Shown: piece after piece, positions 1 to 6,014 of the stretch
Position numbering within the stretch: position 1 is the first letter of the stretch
Layout: the number at the start of each line of letters is the position of its first letter
Source of the DNA: Bacteroidales bacterium
GTDB taxonomy: Bacteria > Bacteroidota > Bacteroidia > Bacteroidales > NBLH01
Length of the DNA: 8,891 nt
NCBI GenBank assembly: GCA_027083715.1
Contig: JALWNR010000840.1
Span: forward strand, 1-8,891
Direction of reading: 5' to 3'
Translations under genes and position numbers: made by a program
Notes under the pieces: model-generated
What the model was told of the DNA's origin: nothing
The model's input: the letters and a program-made list of their open reading frames with translations, nothing else
Database searches by the model: none

Positions 1-163
1 CATAAAACTAATATTCTATTATTAAAAAGCAGAGCAGAAACTAATTTTCGTATCCTGAAAGCACAAATAAAGTGAATTTATTATTTATCATTTGATAAAA
101 ATAGAAACGCAATATGTTTATTATCAGATATTTGAAAAAAAAATTGAAAATTTTTAATAAATC
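1..163. other. AT-rich intergenic DNA at left edge
   Basis: No coding frame or RNA gene is supported here. The stretch is strongly AT-rich and ends just before the ilv promoter. The first three bases are CAT, so a divergent minus-strand gene could begin exactly at the edge. A TTTATTTG on the minus strand (71 to 64) resembles the Bacteroidota -7 element at a plausible distance from it. One start codon at a window edge proves nothing, so this remains only a possibility. Confidence 0.3.
84..99. repeat. Short inverted repeat, possible operator
   Basis: TTTATCA (84-90) and TGATAAA (93-99) form a perfect 7-bp dyad with a 2-bp spacer. It lies about 65 bp upstream of the predicted -33 element of the ilv promoter. 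A dyad of this size could bind a dimeric regulator, but AT-rich DNA produces such palindromes by chance and no further evidence supports it. Confidence 0.2.
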
Positions 164-164
164 T

Positions 165-197
165 TTTGCATTTTTAAAAATATATCTCCTACTTTTA
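165..197 (+). promoter_or_regulatory. Probable Bacteroidota-type promoter of the ilv operon
   Basis: TTTG at 165-168 matches the -33 element. TACTTTTA at 190-197 matches the -7 consensus TAnnTTTG at all but the final position. The 21-bp spacing between them is close to that described for Bacteroidota primary sigma factor promoters. Transcription would start near 203-205, about 17 bases before the leader-peptide start at 221. That short 5' end is what a translated attenuator leader would need. The call rests on pattern matching and on the fit with the downstream attenuator. Confidence 0.6.
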
Positions 198-220
198 CCC
201 TGTCAAAATTGTGCAAAGAT

Positions 221-298
221 ATGCAAAAATTTCAAGTCATAGTCATTCTCGTCGTGATTAGCATTTTACAAAAAATGCAAACAGGGAGAATGATGTGA
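221..298 (+). CDS. Branched-chain amino acid leader peptide (ilvL-like)
   Basis: This is a 25-codon frame, ATG at 221 and TGA at 296-298. Residues 6-16 read VIVILVVISIL, so ten of eleven consecutive codons are Val, Ile or Leu. The E. coli ilv leader has the same kind of Val/Ile/Leu run, including a VVIS string. The peptide itself is unlikely to have a function. Its translation would sense charged tRNA-Val, tRNA-Ile and tRNA-Leu. The control codons (236-268) cover RNA segment 1 of the attenuator (243-250), and the stop lies only a few bases past segment 2 (285-293). A ribosome stalled in the run and one reaching the stop would therefore have opposite effects on folding. No clear Shine-Dalgarno precedes the ATG, as is usual in this phylum. 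The composition could be that of a random short hydrophobic frame, but its position between promoter and terminator argues strongly against that. Confidence 0.78.
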   Translation: MQKFQVIVILVVISILQKMQTGRMM

Positions 299-348
299 TA
301 AAATATATAATATTAAAAAACGCCATTCTCCTGAGGATGGCGTTTTTT
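243..348 (+). promoter_or_regulatory. Transcription attenuator of the ilv operon
   Basis: Mutually exclusive pairings are visible by eye. Segment 1, TCATTCTC (243-250), is fully complementary to GAGAATGA (286-293). Inside that arch, GCATTTT (261-267) pairs with AAAATGC (272-278) around an ACAA loop. Segment 3, CATTCTCC (324-331), pairs over 8 bp with GGAGAATG (285-292), so segment 2 can choose between segments 1 and 3. Segments 1 and 3 share the heptamer CATTCTC. Segment 3 lies in the 5' arm and loop of the terminator (315-348), so 2:3 pairing prevents the terminator from closing. Inferred logic: when branched-chain aminoacyl-tRNA is scarce the ribosome stalls over segment 1, 2:3 forms, and ilvDBNC is transcribed. 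When it is plentiful the ribosome reaches the stop at 296, masks segment 2, and the terminator forms. Folding energies were not computed. Confidence 0.78.
315..348 (+). terminator. Intrinsic terminator within the ilv leader
   Basis: An A-run plus CGCCAT (315-326) pairs with ATGGCG plus a T-run (337-348), giving 12 contiguous base pairs. The stem can extend inward through U-G, C-G and U-A pairs to a CCTG tetraloop, about 15 bp in all. A run of six T residues completes the signal. It lies about 90 bp upstream of ilvD and 17 bp after the leader-peptide stop, where an attenuator terminator is expected. The flanking A-run would also let it act on the opposite strand. Confidence 0.85.
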
Positions 349-370
349 ATATACGGGATTTCTCAAATAC

Positions 371-428
371 ATTAACGCAATTTGAATTAGAGATACCCAT
401 TAGTGGATAAAATTTTTTATTAACGCAA
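371..428 (+). repeat. Two ATTAACGCAA copies upstream of ilvD
   Basis: The decamer ATTAACGCAA occurs at 371-380 and again at 419-428, the second ending 11 bp before the ilvD ATG. Both lie past the attenuator terminator, so they would be present only in read-through mRNA. Two further exact copies flank the ilvB start. Function is unknown. A translation-initiation element, a regulator site, or duplicated leader sequence are all possible. Confidence 0.5.
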
Positions 429-439
429 CAACTAAAAAA

Positions 440-2272
440 ATGAACAATCCATTACGTAGCGATGAAAGCACAAAGGGGAGACGTATGGCCGGTGCCAGAA
501 GCCTTTGGCGTGCTAATGGCTTAAAAGATAGTCAGTTCGGAAAACCGATTTTTGCCATCGCCAATTCTTTTACCCAGTTTGTGCCGGGGCATGCACACCT
601 GCATCAGGTAGGGCAGTACATCAAATCAATCATTGAAAAAGCAGGATATTTTGCTGCAGAATTTAATACCATAGCTATTGACGATGGTATTGCCATGGGG
701 CACGACGGAATGCTTTATTCCTTGCCTTCGCGTGAAATAATTGCCGATAGTGTGGAATATATGTGTAATTCGCACAAAGCCGATGCGCTGATTTGCATCA
801 GCAATTGCGATAAAATTACCCCCGGAATGCTGATGGCTGCCATGCGCCTGAATATACCAACCATTTTTGTATCGGGCGGACCAATGGAAGCCGGAAATTT
901 TGGCGATCAAAAAATTGATTTGGTCGATGCAATGGTAATGGCAGTAGATGATTCTTATACGGACAGTCAAATAGCTGAAATTGAGCAAAATGCATGTCCT
1001 ACATGTGGCTCTTGTTCAGGAATGTTTACTGCAAATTCCATGAACTCATTAACGGAGGCACTGGGGCTGTCATTGCCCGGAAACGGAACCATTGTAGCTA
1101 CGCACAAAAGCCGATTAAATCTGTTTGAAAAAGCGGCTAAGCGCCTGATTGAAATTACCGAAGAACATTATTACAAAAACAATAATAACGTGCTGCCGCG
1201 AAGCATTGCTACGAAAGAAGCTTTTATGAATGCCATGACACTGGATATTGCAATGGGCGGAAGCACCAATACCGTATTGCATCTTTTGGCGGTTGCCAGC
1301 GAAGCGGAAGTTGATTTTAGCATGAATGATATTGACCAATTGTCGCGAAAAGTGCCAAATATTTGCAAAGTAGCTCCCAGTTCTCATTACCACATGGAAG
1401 ATGTAAATAAAGCCGGTGGTATTTTATCGATTTTGGGCGAGCTTGAACGTGGAAATTTATTGAATACCAATGTTTATCGTGTAGATTTTCCAACATTGCG
1501 CCAAGCTATTGAAAAATTTGATTTGCGTAGAGAAACAGTAAGTCAGGAAGCTGTTTATAATGCAAAAAGCGGAGCTGCACACACAGGCAGAAACCTAAAA
1601 CTTGCTTCGCAGGAATTTGTTAATGAGGAGCTTGATACTGACAGAGCGAACGGATGTATCCGTGATATTGAACACGCATACAGTAAAGACGGCGGATTAG
1701 CAGTTTTGTTCGGAAATATAGCCCGTGGCGGATGCATTGTAAAAACTGCCGGTGTTGATGCTTCCATTTTGAAATTCAAAGGCAGGGCACGTATTTTTAA
1801 TTCGCAGGATGCGGCAGTTACTGCTATTCTGAACGATAGAATTGTAGCCGGTGATGTGGTAATTATCAGCTACGAAGGGCCCAAAGGCGGACCCGGAATG
1901 CAGGAAATGCTTTACCCGACAGCTTATTTAAAATCAAAAGGCTTAGGAAAAGAATGTGCATTAATAACCGATGGACGATTTTCAGGCGGAACCTCTGGTT
2001 TATCCATCGGTCATGTTTCGCCCGAGGCTGCCGCAGGAGGTGAAATTGCACTGGTAAGAGAAGGTGATACCATTGAAATTGATATTCCTGAAAGAAAAAT
2101 TAATGTGCTGATTTCTGACGAAGAAATGCAAAAAAGAAAACAGGAAGAAGAAGCAAAAGGTAAAAATGCCTACAAACCTACAGGCAGAAATCGCAGAGTT
2201 TCAAAATCGCTAAAAGCTTATGCTTTAACAGTTTCATCGGCAGATAAAGGAGCCGTACGGCTTATTGATTAG
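440..2272 (+). CDS. ilvD: Dihydroxy-acid dehydratase
   Basis: IlvD dehydrates 2,3-dihydroxyisovalerate and 2,3-dihydroxy-3-methylvalerate to the 2-keto acids that precede valine and isoleucine, in the cytoplasm. The 610-residue length is typical (E. coli about 616) and the sequence follows the E. coli protein almost end to end. Visible family motifs are [10 protein letters not shown] (about 42-51), DDGIAMGH (81-88), NCDKITPGM with Cys123, [10 protein letters not shown] with Cys189 and Cys192 (about 187-196), [11 protein letters not shown], and [11 protein letters not shown] (510-520), which holds the active-site serine region. The N-terminal motif lacks the extra cysteine of plant-type [2Fe-2S] enzymes, as in E. 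coli IlvD, so an oxygen-labile iron-sulfur cluster is inferred. The ATG at 440 is chosen because it gives the expected N-terminus and follows an A-rich leader. It is the first gene after the attenuator, and ilvB follows 113 bp after its stop codon. Confidence 0.97.
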   Translation: MNNPLRSDESTKGRRMAGARSLWRANGLKDSQFGKPIFAIANSFTQFVPGHAHLHQVGQYIKSIIEKAGYFAAEFNTIAIDDGIAMGHDGMLYSLPSREIIADSVEYMCNSHKADALICISNCDKITPGMLMAAMRLNIPTIFVSGGPMEAGNFGDQKIDLVDAMVMAVDDSYTDSQIAEIEQNACPTCGSCSGMFTANSMNSLTEALGLSLPGNGTIVATHKSRLNLFEKAAKRLIEITEEHYYKNNNNVLPRSIATKEAFMNAMTLDIAMGGSTNTVLHLLAVASEAEVDFSMNDIDQLSRKVPNICKVAPSSHYHMEDVNKAGGILSILGELERGNLLNTNVYRVDFPTLRQAIEKFDLRRETVSQEAVYNAKSGAAHTGRNLKLASQEFVNEELDTDRANGCIRDIEHAYSKDGGLAVLFGNIARGGCIVKTAGVDASILKFKGRARIFNSQDAAVTAILNDRIVAGDVVIISYEGPKGGPGMQEMLYPTAYLKSKGLGKECALITDGRFSGGTSGLSIGHVSPEAAAGGEIALVREGDTIEIDIPERKINVLISDEEMQKRKQEEEAKGKNAYKPTGRNRRVSKSLKAYALTVSSADKGAVRLID

Positions 2273-2282
2273 TTAAAAGTGG

Positions 2283-2319
2283 AAAGTTTAAAAGTGTAGA
2301 ACTTAATACTTTAAACTTT
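2283..2319 (+). other. Hairpin in the ilvD-ilvB spacer
   Basis: AAAGTTTAAAAGT (2283-2295) can pair with ACTTTAAACTTT (2308-2319) with one bulged base and a loop of about 12 bases. Only a short T-run follows and ilvB must be transcribed through it, so it is more likely a weak terminator or an mRNA-processing or stability element than a true operon end. The nonamer TTAAAAGTG also occurs twice here (2273-2281 and 2288-2296). The stem is almost entirely A-U, so it may be weak. Confidence 0.4.
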
Positions 2320-2348
2320 TACGATTAAATATTACCAACAACAATTTA

Positions 2349-2403
2349 ATTAACGCAACTAAATTATTTATTAAAAACTTTGCTTATGGCAACATTAACG
2401 CAA
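2349..2403 (+). repeat. Two ATTAACGCAA copies around the ilvB start
   Basis: Exact copies of ATTAACGCAA lie at 2349-2358, 28 bp before the ilvB ATG, and at 2394-2403, inside ilvB codons 3-6. The start-to-start spacing is 45 bp, close to the 48 bp between the two copies upstream of ilvD. The second copy is partly constrained by coding for Leu-Thr-Gln, so its identity may be coincidental. Confidence 0.45.
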
Positions 2404-4128
2404 ACAATTAAAGAAAAAACAGCCGTAGTAAATCACGAAAATGTAAGTGGTTCTGAAGCTGTTGTACAATCCCTTTTAGCTGAGGGAGTTGATTTAATTT
2501 TCGGCTATCCGGGCGGTGCCATTATGCCGGTTTACGATGCACTGTATCAAAACGGTAAAAAAATTAATCATATTCTTACCCGGCACGAACAAGGTGCAAT
2601 TCATGCGGCAGAAGCTTTTGCTAAAATTTCAGGAAAACCGGGTGTTGTTTTCGCAACATCAGGACCCGGAGCTACTAATTTGGTAACCGGTTTATCGAAT
2701 GCAAAAATAGATTCTACACCCTTAGTATGTGTTACAGGACAGGTAACATCAAACCTTTTGGGTTTTGATGCATTTCAGGAAACGGATATGATTGGTATTT
2801 CAATGCCGGTAACAAAATGGGCATATCAAATTACCAAGGCAGAAGATATTCCCGAAGCATTTGCAAAAGCATTTTACATTGCAAGTTCCGGACGACCGGG
2901 ACCGGTTTTATTGGATATTACCAAAGATGCATTATTGCAAACCATTGAAAGTTTTAAATATGAAAAAGTTCGACGCATAAGCGGTTATTATCCGTATCCT
3001 AAAACTGATATGGAAAAAATAAGAGAAGCGGCAAACCTGATTAATAATGCCAAAAAACCACTGATACTTGCCGGACAAGGTATTACCATTTCAGGAGCAG
3101 AAAAAGAACTGGAAGCTTTTGCCAATAAAACAGGTATTCCTGTTGCTTCCACACTTTTCGGCTTAACTGCTTTCCCAAGTAAACACCCTTTGTTTGTGGG
3201 TATGTTAGGTATGCACGGAAACTATGCTCCGAATATTAAAACTAATGAAGCCGATATAATTATTGCTATTGGAATGCGATTTGATGATCGGGTTACAGGT
3301 GATACAAGCAAATATGCAATTAAAGCCCAAGTTATTCATATTGATATTGATGCCGCAGAAATTGATAAAAATATTAAAACGAAGGTTGCGATAGTTTCGG
3401 ATGCTAAAAAAGCATTGGAAAAACTCTATTCATTAGTCGAAAAGAATAATTACGAGGATTGGTTGAATGAATTTAAGGAATTGGCCAAAACAGAAATAGA
3501 TGTGATAATATCTCCTAATATTCATCCGCAAAGTGAAAGCCTGAAAATGGCAGAAGTTGTTCATCTGGTTTCGGAATTAACCAAGGGAGATCCGATTATT
3601 GTTACCGATGTTGGTCAGCACCAGATGATGGCTGCACGTTATTATAAATTTATGAAACCGAACAGCATTATTACCTCAGGAGGTTTAGGCACTATGGGTT
3701 TTGGATTACCTGCTGCTATCGGAGCTAAATTTGCAAGTAAAAATCGTGATGTTATTTTATTTGTTGGTGATGGAGGTTTTCAAATGACGATACAAGAACT
3801 GGCTACTGCATGGCACTATAAAATCCCTATAAAAATTGTATTATTGAATAACAACTTTTTGGGGATGGTTCGTCAGTGGCAGCAGTTATTTTTTGATAAA
3901 CGCTATGCCTGCACAACGATGCATAATCCTGATTTTGTGAAAATAGCAGAAGGATTTGGTTTAAAAGCAGCCAAAGTTGATGAAAGAAAAGATCTTAAAA
4001 ACGCTTTATCTGAAATGTTGGCTTCGGATACTGCTTATCTGTTAGTGGTTGAAGTAGAAAAAGAAGGAAATGTTTTTCCCATGGTCCCGTCTGGAGCTGC
4101 TGTTTCTGATATGATTCTTAAACCTTAA
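2386..4128 (+). CDS. ilvB: Acetohydroxyacid synthase large (catalytic) subunit
   Basis: This thiamine-diphosphate enzyme condenses two pyruvates to 2-acetolactate, or pyruvate with 2-ketobutyrate to 2-aceto-2-hydroxybutyrate. It is the first common step of valine, leucine and isoleucine synthesis. The 580 residues fit the family. Visible are FGYPGGAIMPVYDAL (about 39-53), the catalytic glutamate in RHEQGA (Glu68), the SGPGATNLVTG segment, the FAD-linked central domain with GMHGNYAPN, and the GDG...NN thiamine-diphosphate motif (GDGGF at 461-465, NNN near 488-490). GMVRQW follows. Its Trp (about 498) corresponds to the residue that favours 2-ketobutyrate and contacts herbicides in known enzymes. 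The start is placed at the ATG at 2386 rather than the in-frame TTG at 2380, because ATG followed by Ala-Thr-Leu-Thr is a typical N-terminus. The small subunit begins 12 bp after the stop, consistent with coupled synthesis of the complex. Confidence 0.97.
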   Translation: MATLTQTIKEKTAVVNHENVSGSEAVVQSLLAEGVDLIFGYPGGAIMPVYDALYQNGKKINHILTRHEQGAIHAAEAFAKISGKPGVVFATSGPGATNLVTGLSNAKIDSTPLVCVTGQVTSNLLGFDAFQETDMIGISMPVTKWAYQITKAEDIPEAFAKAFYIASSGRPGPVLLDITKDALLQTIESFKYEKVRRISGYYPYPKTDMEKIREAANLINNAKKPLILAGQGITISGAEKELEAFANKTGIPVASTLFGLTAFPSKHPLFVGMLGMHGNYAPNIKTNEADIIIAIGMRFDDRVTGDTSKYAIKAQVIHIDIDAAEIDKNIKTKVAIVSDAKKALEKLYSLVEKNNYEDWLNEFKELAKTEIDVIISPNIHPQSESLKMAEVVHLVSELTKGDPIIVTDVGQHQMMAARYYKFMKPNSIITSGGLGTMGFGLPAAIGAKFASKNRDVILFVGDGGFQMTIQELATAWHYKIPIKIVLLNNNFLGMVRQWQQLFFDKRYACTTMHNPDFVKIAEGFGLKAAKVDERKDLKNALSEMLASDTAYLLVVEVEKEGNVFPMVPSGAAVSDMILKP

Positions 4129-4140
4129 TTTTAAAAGAAA

Positions 4141-4680
4141 ATGAAAGAAAAATTATATACATTGATAATAGTAACTGAAAATAACATCGGTTTGTTAAAT
4201 CATATTTCCGGTGTTTTTACCCGAAGACATATTAATATAAGAAGTTTAACAGCTTCTGAATCGAAAATTAAAAATGTTTATACTTTTACTATTGTCATAA
4301 AAATGACTAATGATTTAGTAAGAAAAGTAGCTAAACAATTAGAAAAAATTATTGGTGTATTTAAAGTTTTTGTGTACAACGACAATGAAATAATCCATCA
4401 GGAGTTGGCATTGTATAAATTACCTATTTCGGCGATTCAATCAGGAATAAATTTAGAAAAAATTGTTCGTAGCCATAATGCTCGGGTTTTAGATATTAAA
4501 GATGAGTATATTTTAATTGAAAAAACCGGACATAAAGAAGATACTCAAAAACTGTTGAAAGAACTTGAACCTTTTGGGGTGTTACAATTTATCCGCTCTG
4601 GAAGGGTGGCTATGGCAAAGCCAATGAAGCCCTTAGATGATCACTTAAAAGAAAAAGAAGAGGCTTATGATTATTTTTAA
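4141..4680 (+). CDS. ilvN: Acetohydroxyacid synthase small (regulatory) subunit
   Basis: This is the regulatory partner of the large subunit encoded just upstream. It raises catalytic activity and confers feedback inhibition, usually by valine. The 179 residues resemble the roughly 160-residue E. coli IlvH type. An N-terminal ACT domain spans about 5-78, followed by the C-terminal domain, with FIRSGRVAM near 150-158. Asn14, Gly17 and Asn32 fall where the IlvH valine-site residues Asn11, Gly14 and Asn29 fall, so feedback control is probably retained; this comes from alignment by eye. The last 20 or so residues are charged and family-variable. The DNA looks more AT-rich than ilvD. The 12-bp gap from ilvB suggests translational coupling. 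A 167-bp spacer separates it from ilvC. Confidence 0.95.
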   Translation: MKEKLYTLIIVTENNIGLLNHISGVFTRRHINIRSLTASESKIKNVYTFTIVIKMTNDLVRKVAKQLEKIIGVFKVFVYNDNEIIHQELALYKLPISAIQSGINLEKIVRSHNARVLDIKDEYILIEKTGHKEDTQKLLKELEPFGVLQFIRSGRVAMAKPMKPLDDHLKEKEEAYDYF

Positions 4681-4719
4681 ACTTGGATAATTCATTATAG
4701 GAAAGCATTAGTTGAATGG

Positions 4720-4746
4720 TTTAACAATATAACAATTTAACAATAT
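4720..4746 (+). repeat. TTTAACAATAT direct repeat in the ilvN-ilvC spacer
   Basis: TTTAACAATAT occurs at 4720-4730 and 4736-4746, with AACAA between, in a 167-bp spacer that has no credible coding frame. The rest of the spacer includes a small GC-rich patch (about 4767-4786) and a weak TACTTTAT at 4797-4804 that only partly matches a -7 element. Whether an internal promoter for ilvC exists cannot be decided from the sequence. Confidence 0.4.
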
Positions 4747-4847
4747 CTCTGAGTTTAAAACCTCTTTGGGTGTGGAATTTGCCCACCATAGAGTAATACT
4801 TTATTTAAAAAATAAAATTTCATTAATCACAATAACTAAATTTAAAA

Positions 4848-5894
4848 ATGGCAAAAATTAATTTTGGAGGAGTTGAAGAAAACGTAGTAACAAGGGAAGA
4901 ATTTCCTTTGGAAAAAGCACTAGATGTTTTAAAAGATGAAACCATTGCGGTAATCGGCTATGGTGTTCAAGGACCGGGGCAGGCATTAAACCTGAAAGAT
5001 AATGGTTTTAATGTAATTATCGGTCAACGAAAAGAATCAAAAACTTGGGATAAAGCGGTTGCCGATGGTTGGGTGCCCGGTGAAACTTTATTTGAAATTG
5101 AAGAAGCATTGGAAAAAGGAACGATTATTCAGTATCTGCTTTCTGATGCAGGACAGATTTCTGTTTGGCCTACCGTTAAAAAATACCTGACAGCCGGAAA
5201 AGCATTGTACTTTTCGCATGGTTTCGGTATCACTTATAAAGAGCGCACAAATATTATTCCGCCCAAAGATGTGGATGTAATCCTTGTTGCACCAAAAGGT
5301 TCGGGTACCAGTTTGCGCAGAATGTTTTTGGAAGGTCGCGGATTAAATTCGAGCTATGCAATTTTTCAGGACGCTACAGGCAAAGCATGGGAACGTGTTG
5401 TAGCACTGGGTATTGGTGTTGGTTCCGGTTATCTGTTTGAAACTACCTTTCAGCGCGAAGTTTATAGCGACCTTACTGGTGAGCGTGGTACTTTGATGGG
5501 AGCTATTCAGGGAATTTTTGCAGCGCAGTATGATGTGCTCCGTACAAATGGTCATACACCTTCTGAAGCATTTAACGAAACGGTTGAGGAACTTACACAA
5601 AGCCTGATGCCTTTGGTTGCTGAAAACGGAATGGATTGGATGTATGCAAATTGCTCTACCACAGCACAAAGAGGAGCTCTTGACTGGTGGAAAAAATTTC
5701 GCGATGCCACAAAACCTGTTTTTGAAGAATTGTATAAAGAGGTAGCTGCCGGAAATGAAGCACAACGCTCTATTGACTCAAACAGCCAGCCGGATTATCG
5801 CGTAAAGCTGGAAAAAGAGTTGGAAGAATTGCACAACTCGGAAATGTGGCAAGCTGGACAGGCAGTGCGTAAGTTAAGACCTGAAAATCAATAA
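4848..5894 (+). CDS. ilvC: Ketol-acid reductoisomerase, fungal Ilv5-like type
   Basis: IlvC isomerises and reduces acetolactate or acetohydroxybutyrate to the dihydroxy acids used by IlvD, with Mg2+ and NADPH. The 348 residues include a Rossmann motif GYGVQGPGQ (37-45). A cofactor loop GQRKESKTW (59-67) carries Arg, Lys and Ser that suggest NADPH use. Further on are SHGF with His124, VAPKGSG with Lys150, SDLTGERG with Mg ligands Asp208 and Glu212, NETVEE (243-248), and CSTTA (269-273). Several segments read almost like mature yeast Ilv5, notably APKGSG, EGRG-NSSYA, AQYDVLR-NGH-PSEAFNETVEE, SQPDYR and the C-terminal VRKLRPENQ. They are unlike the common bacterial class I sequence. To my knowledge this fungal-like type is normal for Bacteroidota. 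ATG 4848 gives the expected short N-terminus and follows an A-rich leader. It is the last operon gene in view. Confidence 0.96.
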   Translation: MAKINFGGVEENVVTREEFPLEKALDVLKDETIAVIGYGVQGPGQALNLKDNGFNVIIGQRKESKTWDKAVADGWVPGETLFEIEEALEKGTIIQYLLSDAGQISVWPTVKKYLTAGKALYFSHGFGITYKERTNIIPPKDVDVILVAPKGSGTSLRRMFLEGRGLNSSYAIFQDATGKAWERVVALGIGVGSGYLFETTFQREVYSDLTGERGTLMGAIQGIFAAQYDVLRTNGHTPSEAFNETVEELTQSLMPLVAENGMDWMYANCSTTAQRGALDWWKKFRDATKPVFEELYKEVAAGNEAQRSIDSNSQPDYRVKLEKELEELHNSEMWQAGQAVRKLRPENQ

Positions 5895-5941
5895 AATATT
5901 ATTTTATTGATTTGATTTAAGTTTTGAAAAAAATAATTCTT

Positions 5942-5975
5942 AAAATGGCGTATAAATAATGATGTACGCCATTTT
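5942..5975 (+). terminator. Intrinsic terminator after ilvC
   Basis: AAAATGGCGTA (5942-5952) pairs perfectly with TACGCCATTTT (5965-5975) around a 12-base loop, followed by further T residues. It lies about 48 bp past the ilvC stop codon and about 40 bp before the hydrolase start, so it very probably ends the ilv transcript and isolates the hydrolase. Its GC core resembles that of the leader terminator. Confidence 0.88.
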
Positions 5976-5984
5976 TCTTTTTTA

Positions 5985-5992
5985 TATCTTTA
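5985..5992 (+). promoter_or_regulatory. Possible -7 element of the hydrolase promoter
   Basis: TATCTTTA matches the Bacteroidota -7 consensus TAnnTTTG at all but the last base and lies about 22 bp before the hydrolase ATG. No good TTTG -33 element is seen at the usual distance, where the ilvC terminator lies. The need for a promoter after a strong terminator supports it; the sequence match alone is weak. Confidence 0.35.
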
Positions 5993-6014
5993 TGCAAAGT
6001 TTTAAGCATATTTT

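Noticed and set aside
204..440. T-box or metabolite riboswitch in the ilv leader
   Set aside because: No T-box specifier stem or conserved T-box sequence was recognised, and the translated Val/Ile/Leu-rich frame with switching segments explains the leader better.
626..988. Minus-strand open frame of 120 codons inside ilvD
   Set aside because: It lies wholly antisense to a clearly conserved gene and has no domain-like sequence. Other antisense frames in ilvD, ilvC and the beta-propeller gene were dismissed for the same reason.
2380..2385. Start of ilvB at the in-frame TTG
   Set aside because: An ATG two codons later gives the usual N-terminus, and nothing favours the rarer start codon.
4720..4746. 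CRISPR or phage attachment site from the TTTAACAATAT repeat
   Set aside because: There are only two short copies with a 5-base gap, with no spacers, cas genes or integrase nearby. It is AT-rich intergenic repetition.
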